Origin: an uncultured Bacteroidota bacterium
Lineage (GTDB): Bacteria > Bacteroidota > Bacteroidia > Bacteroidales > F082
Reading direction: 5' to 3'
DNA length: 23,223 nucleotides
Assembly: GCA_900542475.1 (NCBI GenBank)
Contig: UQNO01000029.1
Span: forward strand, 1-23,223
Part shown: positions 6,956 through 15,400 of the stretch, piece by piece
Layout of the letters: each line of letters begins with the position of its first letter
How positions within the stretch are numbered: position 1 is the stretch's first letter
Notes under the pieces: model-generated
Databases searched by the model: none
What the model was told of the DNA's origin: nothing
What the model saw: only the letters and a program-made list of their open reading frames with translations
Translations under genes and position numbers: made by a program

Positions 6956-7858
6956 CTATTTCTGGTATTTCATGAACGCGTCCATGATGGCTTCCTGATA
7001 AGTCTTCGACACGGTGATGTCTTTGATGCTGGTGGTGTCGAACTGTATTATGAAATCCGCCAGGTCTTTCTGTAACGATGTCACGTGCAACAGGTTGATC
7101 ATAAACGAGCGGTGGCAACGCTGAAGCGGGGTGTCGCGAAGGTCGTCGGACAACTTCTTGAGGTTGGTTCTCAAAAGAAAATCGACAATCTTGTCGTTGT
7201 TTATGTATTTGACTGTCACATAGTTGTTGGCCGACTCGGCGTAAAGTATGTTTTCTATGTTGATAGACAGGCGTATTTCGCCTTTCTCATCTTTAAGATG
7301 TACGATATTGCTCTCCGATGTTTTAGCTCCTAATTCTTTTATTTTGTTCTTAAGATATTGATTGTCGAGGAAAAGAAGTGAAATAGTGTATGGTATGAGG
7401 AGCATCAAGACAGTGTTGGCTGTCGATTTCCAGAAGATGGCGAAAATCGCTTCCCAGAGAGTCAGGCCGATGTTGTCGTTGAGATAGTTGTCGATGAATC
7501 CCACCTTATAAGCGATGAAGACATAGAACACCGACACCAGGAGTGCATCGCTGACGAGCCAAAGCACATAGTCGGGGTATGTGATTTGCACTTTTTTGAC
7601 CACGTAGTTCATGACGACTCTGCTGAGGGATACCACAACCATGCCTATGAGCACCATGAGTGACGAGTACATGAAATAGTTCGTGGCGTTGATGTTCGGA
7701 ATCCATGTCTCGGAGTTGAACGGGCGGAAGATGTTTATAAACACCAGAGAATAAACTGTGGTGAAGAGTATCATCCTCACCACATTGTTTTTTTCAAGGA
7801 GATAGTTGGGCAGCTCCTTGTTGCCAAAGATTTTAAGTTTGTACTTTCCTGTATCCAC
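6956..7858 (-). CDS. Membrane-bound LytTR-domain DNA-binding protein
   Basis: A 300-residue protein with a four-helix membrane domain (approx. residues 28-46, 60-82, 97-117, 140-165) followed by a C-terminal LytTR domain (approx. 193-295; IENILYAESANNYVTVKY, RTNLKKLSDDL, LQRCHRSFMINL). LytTR domains bind DNA in LytR/AgrA-type regulators. This one lacks a receiver domain and is joined to a membrane module, so it probably senses a membrane signal directly or works with a partner. The start is GTG, overlapping the stop of the tonB-like gene as TAGTG, which indicates translational coupling. The next ATG (residue 29) would remove part of the first helix. The TPR gene begins 2 nt after its stop. 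Confidence 0.93.
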   Translation of the reverse strand: MDTGKYKLKIFGNKELPNYLLEKNNVVRMILFTTVYSLVFINIFRPFNSETWIPNINATNYFMYSSLMVLIGMVVVSLSRVVMNYVVKKVQITYPDYVLWLVSDALLVSVFYVFIAYKVGFIDNYLNDNIGLTLWEAIFAIFWKSTANTVLMLLIPYTISLLFLDNQYLKNKIKELGAKTSESNIVHLKDEKGEIRLSINIENILYAESANNYVTVKYINNDKIVDFLLRTNLKKLSDDLRDTPLQRCHRSFMINLLHVTSLQKDLADFIIQFDTTSIKDITVSKTYQEAIMDAFMKYQK

Positions 7859-8538
7859 TACTGAAGTTTGAACACGATAGGCAGTGTGTACGCTACACGC
7901 ACTGGGTTGCCGCGTTGTTTTCCGGGTTTGAATTTAGGCAGGCTCTGCACCACGCGCACAGCTTCTTCGTCGCAGCCGCCGCCAATGCCACGGAGCACTC
8001 TAACATTGGTGATGGAGCCGTCTTTTTCCACGACAAATCCCACGAACACTCTGCCTTGAATGTCGCTTTCACGGGCCATCATAGGGTATTTGAGGTTCTT
8101 CTGCACAAACTCGAGCAGTTTGCCGGGGCCGCCGGGAAACTCGGGGTTTTCTTCCACAGAGAGGAACACCTCCTCCTCTACGATTTCCTCCTCTTCTATT
8201 TCAGGAGCCTCATAGGTGTATTCTTCAATAACCTCGTCTTGGTCAACTTCAGCGTTGATGTCGATGTCTTCAACTTCGGCGTCGTCTTCCACCACTTGAA
8301 TCTGTGTCACCTGTGGTTTCGGGGCTTGTATCTGAGGCTTGGGCTGTTCCTGTTTCGTGATTTCCATTTCCTCATCCATAACCTCCACCGTTCTTGTAAA
8401 GGTGTCGAATTGCTGTTTGTCGTAGCTTCTTATCTCGAAGACGCGCCATACGATGAACAATGTGACGACTAACCCGATGAGCGTGAATGTCAATCTCTTG
8501 TCGTCAAGATTCGCTTTTGGTGATTTTTTTATTTCCAT
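7858..8538 (-). CDS. TonB-family energy transducer with an acidic linker
   Basis: A 226-residue protein: short cytoplasmic N-terminus (MEIKKSPKANLDDKR), one transmembrane helix (LTFTLIGLVVTLFIVW), a linker (about residues 45-130) that is very rich in Glu/Asp with few prolines, and a C-terminal TonB domain (about 140-226; PGKLLEFVQKNLKYPMMARE, GRVFVGFVVEKDGSI, PKFKPGKQRGNPV). TonB passes proton-motive energy from ExbBD to outer-membrane transporters. The ATG at 8538 is chosen because it puts the helix near the N-terminus; an upstream ATG would add 15 residues. The gene ends in TAGTG, shared with the LytTR start. No exbB, exbD or TonB-dependent receptor is in the window, so what it energises is unknown. 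Dedicated use by a local system is possible. Confidence 0.92.
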   Translation of the reverse strand: MEIKKSPKANLDDKRLTFTLIGLVVTLFIVWRVFEIRSYDKQQFDTFTRTVEVMDEEMEITKQEQPKPQIQAPKPQVTQIQVVEDDAEVEDIDINAEVDQDEVIEEYTYEAPEIEEEEIVEEEVFLSVEENPEFPGGPGKLLEFVQKNLKYPMMARESDIQGRVFVGFVVEKDGSITNVRVLRGIGGGCDEEAVRVVQSLPKFKPGKQRGNPVRVAYTLPIVFKLQ

Positions 8539-8571
8539 GATATAAGATTTTATTCTGATTAAAAAACGCTG

Positions 8572-8579
8572 CGAAGTTA
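8572..8579 (-). promoter_or_regulatory. Weak candidate -7 element for the tonB-like gene
   Basis: TAACTTCG on the minus strand resembles TAnnTTTG with one change, 33 nt before the ATG, in the 63-nt gap after the vanZ-like gene. No matching -33 TTG. The gene may instead be read through from gcvH. Confidence 0.3.
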
Positions 8580-8601
8580 GCAAAAATTATTGAATATGGA
8601 A

Positions 8602-9006
8602 CTATTTTTTTGTCATTTTTTTTCGGAAAATGATTTTAAATATGAAAATGCCTAATACACAGCCGATTACATCTGCCATAAAATCCCATGCGCTGCCGTA
8701 TCTGCCCTTAAAGATGTAGGATTGCATTATTTCGGTTATGGCTCCGTAGGAGATTGAGATTAACAGTGTAATCAGTTGAAGCTTAACGCGATACGATTTT
8801 TCACGCTGGCGATATTCATCTCTATAGCCAAAAATAATTGAGAAGGTGAGTGCGGCAAACATCAGTGTATGTACGAGTTTGTCAGGCTCCAACCATCCCC
8901 AAAAATCCTTGACGACAGGAAAACAAGACCCCGGCAAGCCGCAAAGTATCATGATTATGATGCCGCAGAATATGCCGGGGCAGATATGTCTTGTTAAACG
9001 TGCCAA
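8602..9006 (-). CDS. VanZ-like family membrane protein
   Basis: A 134-residue protein with about four hydrophobic segments. Conserved VanZ-like features are visible: PDKLVHTLMF (Asp42, Lys43, His46), GAITEIMQ (Glu92, Gln95), a basic loop, and WDFMADVIGCVLGI (Asp108, Asp112, Gly115). The function of this family outside glycopeptide resistance is not established. The gene lies 3 nt after the gcvH stop and in the same frame, with a TTG start (9006-9004) since no ATG or GTG is available before the first membrane helix. The placement between gcvH and tonB near sprA is, to my recollection, a common arrangement in Bacteroidota. Confidence 0.85.
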   Translation of the reverse strand: MARLTRHICPGIFCGIIIMILCGLPGSCFPVVKDFWGWLEPDKLVHTLMFAALTFSIIFGYRDEYRQREKSYRVKLQLITLLISISYGAITEIMQSYIFKGRYGSAWDFMADVIGCVLGIFIFKIIFRKKMTKK

Positions 9007-9009
9007 AGA

Positions 9010-9387
9010 TTATCCTATGAGGGCTTTGTAACCTTCGGCGTCGAGGAGACTGTCCATCTCTGCCGCGTTGGTGACTTCGATTTTGATAATCCAGCCGTCG
9101 CCGTATGGATCGCTGTTGACTTTCTCCGGAGCGTCAGCGAGCTCCTCGTTGAATTCGACGACCTTGCCTCCCACCGGCATTAACAACTCTGAAGATGTCT
9201 TGACAGCCTCTATTGTGCCAAATGTCTCTTCAGCTTCAAGTGTCTCGTCGAGTGTATCGACATCAACGAAAACGATGTCGCCAAGTTCGTGTTGCGCATA
9301 GTCGGTGATACCGATGAAAGCATTGTCTCCCTCCAAGCGGATCCATTCGTGATCCTTGGTGTACCTTAAGTTTGTTGGAATATTCAT
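9010..9387 (-). CDS. gcvH: Glycine cleavage system H protein
   Basis: A 125-residue lipoyl-carrier protein, the usual length for GcvH. It has the expected RYTKDHEWIR start, the GITDYAQHELGDIVFVDV segment, and the lipoylation site ETFGTIEAVKTSSEL with Lys63 as attachment residue. It shuttles the aminomethyl group between the P, T and L proteins of the glycine cleavage complex in the cytoplasm. The genes for P, T and L are not in this window. It is the first gene of the gcvH-vanZ unit, with a -7 element upstream, and lies between sprA and tonB. Confidence 0.97.
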   Translation of the reverse strand: MNIPTNLRYTKDHEWIRLEGDNAFIGITDYAQHELGDIVFVDVDTLDETLEAEETFGTIEAVKTSSELLMPVGGKVVEFNEELADAPEKVNSDPYGDGWIIKIEVTNAAEMDSLLDAEGYKALIG

Positions 9388-9427
9388 ATCTTTTATTTAA
9401 AGTTAAATTACCTAATAAATTCCGCTA

Positions 9428-9435
9428 CAAAGATA
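9428..9435 (-). promoter_or_regulatory. -7 element of the gcvH promoter
   Basis: TATCTTTG on the minus strand, a good TAnnTTTG match followed by GTAGCGG, sits in the 91-nt gap between sprA and gcvH, 40 nt before the ATG. No clear -33 TTG at standard spacing. It implies that gcvH can be transcribed independently of ruvA-sprA. Confidence 0.5.
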
Positions 9436-9478
9436 CTATATTTATTTTATAATTGTAGATATTTCTTAAAATATTTTT

Positions 9479-12400
9479 TTATTGCGACAAGCTGAAGCGT
9501 GCCGTGACACCTGCAAACACGTTTGTCGTCTTGTAGGCGTTGGCGATGAACGGATTCGTCATGTCATATTTGAAGAACACCTGCATGCCGAGACGTTGGC
9601 TTAAGTTATAGTCTCCGGTGAGATAGATGTTGATTTTATTCTGACCGGAAGAGATTTGGCTGTGACGTTCGTCGATGCTTCTCAATGTCGTCATGTCGCG
9701 TCTGAATCCGATATCGAGTTTGAGTTTGAGGTCGTTGCTCACTTTCTTGGAGCCGTTCCCGTCCAATAACGACATGTTGAAGCCAAGGTTTTTGAAGGTG
9801 TAGCCGCATCCGATGATGATTTCGCGACCGTTGACCTCGGTTATTTGGTTGTTGCTGAATCCCAAGGTCACCGTCCTGGATTTTTTGTATTCGATGGAAG
9901 GACTGAAGCTGTTGGTGAACACCAGATTGATACCTATCAACGGTGAATACTGTTCGCTGAGAAGTAGCTGCGACATGTCGTATTGCGGGATTTTTGTGTT
10001 GGTGCCTGTGAACACCGCCATCTTGTTGTGAGCGTCGTAGTTGACGTTGTTTGACCATGCCGACACCGAGAATGTTGATTTATAGGCGTGTGACAATGTG
10101 ATGGTCTTGAAATACTTCTTCAAGGCCGGGATTTTCGACAATCCCGTGAAGTTGACGCTCCAGTTAGGCAGGGCCACTGTCTGGAAGAGTTTGAGCGACA
10201 CGTTGTTGGCGCTTTTGCCGCTATATGCCGCGAGGAAAGCGTATGTGAGCACCTCTTGCGATGACGAGGTGTATCCGTATGGGAATCTGCCGCCTGCTTC
10301 GTCGTCGATGTACGGCTCGCCCAAGTCAATCCAGGCGCTGTTTTCGTGGGCGAGACGGTCGGCAATCAACTGGCGGTTTTCGCAAAGGTCGTTGAAGAGC
10401 CTGTCGCCGTCAACAAACGAAGTGGCTGTCATGAGATAGGAGATGCTGTAGTTGCCGCCTGTCGTCGGTGTGTAGAACTGGAAGAGCCCCATCTCGTCGG
10501 CACGGAAATATTCGGAGAAGTTCTCCGCGTAAGTGCGGTTGCCTGTAACCTCGATTTTCAAGTCGGTGTACGGCTCAAGCATAATTTTGTAATTATATGT
10601 CTCGCTCATTCGCTCGGTGTACGGCTTATTGAAGGTGGAGTCGGTGGATAGCCACCCCTTGTTGATGGCTTGGTCAAGCACATTGTCGTTCTGTCCGATG
10701 ACAAAACCCAATCCAGGAGCCCAGGCATGGTCCATGCCGAGCATCGTGGGCTCTGTCATGAATCCCGGCAAGCTGACACCGTTGTTCTTGGAATAGGAGA
10801 ACGATACTTTCTTCACACTGAAGATGATGCGTAAAGCGTTGTCGGCTACGGCTTTGCCGATGTCTTTCCTCTCTTTCTTCTGAAGGGTGTCGGTGACAGT
10901 GTTCCTGTTTCTGCTGTTGGCACTTGAACGACGAGGCGACATAAGCTTTTTGAGATATGCCGACCTGTTATACAGCCTTGTCAGGTCGGCGGTGGCTGTA
11001 AACTGGACGCTGTTGTCGTTTTCTATTGTGTTGCCCTGTCGTACCTGGGTGTAACGCGAGTTGGCAATCCAGCGATAGTTGCCAGTGTAGTTTATCGTTG
11101 AGCCGAGCCAGTCGCAGAATGGCACTTTATTAATAGGTATAGTATAGTTCAACTTTACCGACTGGTTGAATCTGGATATGGAGCCGAACCGCATGAGCTC
11201 GTCGCGCACAGTGTCTCTGTTCGCTTTCCATTCGTCGCTGCCACGTTCCGGGTTTCCGGCAGGCTCATAGATATAAGCCTGTGACACGGCGTTGTATGTG
11301 AAGTTGAGATTCTTCGTGATGTCATAACGGAAGTCGTAGTTTCTCGTCCAATCCCAGCTCTTGGCTGTCGTTTCTTTCAGGAGAATAAGTCCCGACGACT
11401 TGTTACGCATCTTTTGAGTGTTTATCTGTCGATACATCTCTGTGTTGAACGAGAAGCTCTTTGGCAAATAGTAAAGGTTGAAGTCTTTGATGAGCAGCAT
11501 ATATGGCGACGAGGCCCATTTTTTATTTGCGAAGGGTGTCCATGGCTTGGCGCCGGTGGAGTAGGAGTATCCGATGCCGCCGCGATGTGACTTCTGATTG
11601 TTGTATTCCAGGTCGGGTGTCGTCTGCTCCTGGTCTGTATAGGCGTATGACGCATTGAGGTTCTCCACGTCCCAGAAATGCGGTTTTTTCGAGCCTACGC
11701 GGTTCTTGCGCATATTGGTGACGTTGAAGTTTGTTTGCTTCGTGACATCGCGCGCCAAGGCGTTGAGCGAGTCTTGACCATGACCGTCAAGGTCTTTCAT
11801 CGACCTGTCGAGTTTGACGTCAGGGTCAAGAGGGTTGTATTCTGGAGTGATAGTGGTGTTGTTATGGTCGAAATGGACAGGCACTGTCATGCCGCTCTTT
11901 TCCGGAACCATGAACTTGCCGAGGTCTATATCGGCTGCCACGCTATAATATCTGTTAGCGCGCAGGTCGTTGTTGGTGATTTTTGTCTCAAGGGATCCAT
12001 AGCCAGCCGATTTGTATGAGCCTGCCACTGTCACGCGGCCGAGGTCGGCAAGATAGGCTTCGACACGTCCTGTGGCAGCGTAACCGCCACTGCTGTTCAG
12101 GTCTGTCATGCGTAACTCGTTGATCCACAATATAACACTCTTGTCTTGCGGCACCTCGTCATCACGTCTCGGATTTCTCACACCTATCATCATGGAGCGC
12201 ACCTCGCTGATAGTAGGATTGCCCAACACTTTGATGGTGTTCTTCCCGTCGCGCTCACAGTATAACCTGTTGGTTTTCACTTCAGTGCTGCCGTTGGCGA
12301 TGGCGGTGTTGCGGTTCGATTTCACGTTCACCACTTTGTCAAAATCAATATCAAAATTGTTGGACTCAGGCCAGATGCCATATTCGTCCGTTTTCGATGT

Positions 12401-15400
12401 ACCCCATGGCGTTATCTTCAGCGGCACCTCGTATTCGTAGTAGTTGTCGGTGAGGTCGGAGCCGAAACGGATGAACGCTGTCACCTCGTTGTCGAGCACG
12501 GGGTCGTCCTCGTACATGCTCTCGGCGTGCACGAACATCTTCAGTTTTTTGTAGAACCGGAAGTCGAACTCTGTCGTTTTGTAAACGCCACGAGCGTCGC
12601 CATCGACGAGGTGTTTCACTGCGAGTTGCAGTGCTTGCTCATTCTGACGCACTGTCGATGTGGCTCCGGTATAAACCTCTTGGTCGATGCCGGGTGGTAT
12701 GCAGTAAGGCACAGGGTAACGGCCGCTGTTTTCTTCCACGTTGACAGCCGACATCTCGAAGATGGTATGATTGGTCTGGTCGCCAGGCTGATATTCTCCG
12801 GGAGCTTGAATGGCGTTGGTGTAGGTGCGCCATTCGCCTCGCACGAGGTTGAGTGTGGCGAAACGCAACACTATGTCGTCTTTGAATCCTTTGAGGAACA
12901 TACGCATGAAACGGATGGAGTTGTATCCCTCGATGTTGCCTACCACCTTGCTTGGCTCGCGGATAGGAATGCGGAATTGATACCATTTCACGCGTCTTGT
13001 AAGACCGTTAGGCACTTGCACCACGGCCTCGCGAATGTCGGCGATGAAGTTCTGTCCCGAAGATTGCATCTTGCTCGGGTCAAGTTCTACGACATACTGG
13101 TAATAGTTCTCCGACTCATTCAAAATGTTATCGCCGTTGATATCTTCCTGGTCGGGACGTGTGCTGTTGTTGGTGGTGTAGTCGCCTGTATATTGCGCTT
13201 CTGAAGGAGAGTTGCCTTCGTTGCCGTTATATCTCTTATAACGTTCGAGAATGCTCGAATACAAAGGGTCGCTGTCGAAATCGCTTCCGCGGAAATAGTG
13301 ATAGTCGTCAGATGACGGGTCGCTGTTGATTTTGTTGAATGCCGCGTCGTCAACCTTGGTCTTCATGGTTGTTAGAAAATCGGCGAAGAACTTGCGCTCG
13401 TCGTCGTTGTTCAAACCGTCGTAACCTATATCTTGATACTGTCGTGACTCCGGGTCTGAATTGAAGGCGTTGACAAGGGCTTGCAGTGACGGCACGCGTC
13501 CCCACATCGTCGTGTCCACGTTTTCGACTGTGGCGGTGGTGGGCAGACCATGCTCGTAGGACATGCGTCCATCACGTAAGACGTCTTCGGAGACATCACC
13601 AAGGTTGAAATACAGCTTGCCGGTGTTTGTCTGGTCCATGCCCTCATAGAACGGGTCCATCATCCAAAACTCTATGTATTCCACGTTGGTGGCGTTGAAG
13701 TCTGACGACTCGATGGCTCGCATGATACCGCCCCATCTGTCTTCGGGGTTGCTGAACGTGCCGTCTCTGTTGATGCTCTCTGTGTCGTAGTTGTACGGTC
13801 CGCGTTCTTTCGGATAATATGCAAGATTGAGTACCGACATGTTTGTCGAGGTGCCTGCCTGAATGTCTTTGTTAGGATATAACTCGGTAAGAAGCACCTG
13901 GCGCACACGGTTGTCGGACAGCTCCTCGTTGTTGATGTTCGGCGGCAGAAGGTTGCCGTATCTGTCATAGAACACCGATTGGTCTATTGTGTACCAAGCG
14001 AGTTTGGCGCGGTTCTTGCCGTTGTCAAGACCGCTTGCGCTTCCTTCCGGGAAGAGGTGGCTCTGATGTTGGGGGGTGCTGGCGAGATGCCAGAAGTTCC
14101 ACTGATGCATGTCGATGGTTGACTTCGCTCCCTCGAAGTCGTCGATGTATGACGAGCCGGTCTGCTGTGAGCTCTTGTTGATGCCTTGTATGAATCGCGC
14201 GAACTCTCCCGACACCGTCACCCTCGACTTGGTCTTTGTCTCGTAGAAAGGAAGTTTGTCGAGGACATCGGTCAGCCATTGCGACTCGGTCTGATAGTTG
14301 ATGTCGAAGCCGTAAATGGTGTTGGAGATAGGCTCGTCATTGTAATTGACTTTCGACGTGTATGCGCGCTCGCTGAGATGAAGCACTGTGCCTCCGATGA
14401 TGAATGTCGGGTTGATTTCATGTTCCACACGCGCTCCGAGGTACGTTTTCCTGATTGTTGACAGCGCGGTGTTGTTTTCGAGCGACACATTGATTGTGCT
14501 TCCCGAATTGAGTAGCGCCTCGTTAAGTATCGTTACGCGTCCGAGGGTGTAGTCAACAGTGTAATCGACATTTTCCACCAACGGGATGCCGCCTGCCGTC
14601 ACACGCACAGAACCAGGCTGCACGTTGAGAGCGTTGAGGTTGATCTCGCTGCCCGAAGAAGAGGTGTAACGGCCTTCTAAACGGAATTTGTTCTTGTCGG
14701 TGTACTGCTGTGCCATCACCTTGGTCATGGTGTATAAAGAGTCGTAGGCGTATTTGTCGGCAAGTGCCGGATGGTCTTTGAAGATTTTGTCTCTGATCTG
14801 GCTTCCGAAAGGCTCCAAGACAGTGAAATAGATACGTCCTGTCGCCGCATTGATGGTACCTCCGTTAGTGGCGGCGCCGTTGACAAAGTCGAACATGCCG
14901 TCTCCGCCTTCAACAGGGTTGTTCTGACTGTTCAAACGGTCCATGCCCATGAGGTTCAACAGAGAATTGCCCTTTATATCGTCGGGAGCGTCGGCGAAAT
15001 AGCCTGTCGCCACACCGTTGTCGTTGCCGAGATAGAGAATGTTCATCATGAAGTTGGTCGGCGACACCTGATAAGCTCTGATGTTGTAAACGTTCTTCAT
15101 CATAAGATTCCACATAGGCATGTTGGTGTTGACGGAAGTGCTTCTCAACATTTTGGCTGTCAACAAGTTGGGCTCTTGAATGCCTTGGTCGGAAAATTCA
15201 CCAACCTGAAAAACTCCATCTTGTCCGATAACAGTATATTGATATGCCACGGCGAGGGTCTGGTTGGAGTTGAGAGTGATGTTCAACGTGATGAAACCCA
15301 GTTTTCTGTTCACGGTGTATTCGTTGGGCGACAGCTTTCTCGCTTTCTGAATTTTCTCGAAATCACGGCCAGAGGTATATCCAAGTCCGGTGAGGTACGA

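Noticed and set aside
6954..7118. N-terminal extension of the TPR protein by 55 residues.
   Set aside because: It is the end of the LytTR gene read in another frame and would bury the signal peptide; the TTG at 6953 explains the start better.
12527..13204. 225-residue plus-strand frame opposite sprA.
   Set aside because: Same reasoning: no recognisable domain, promoter or start context.
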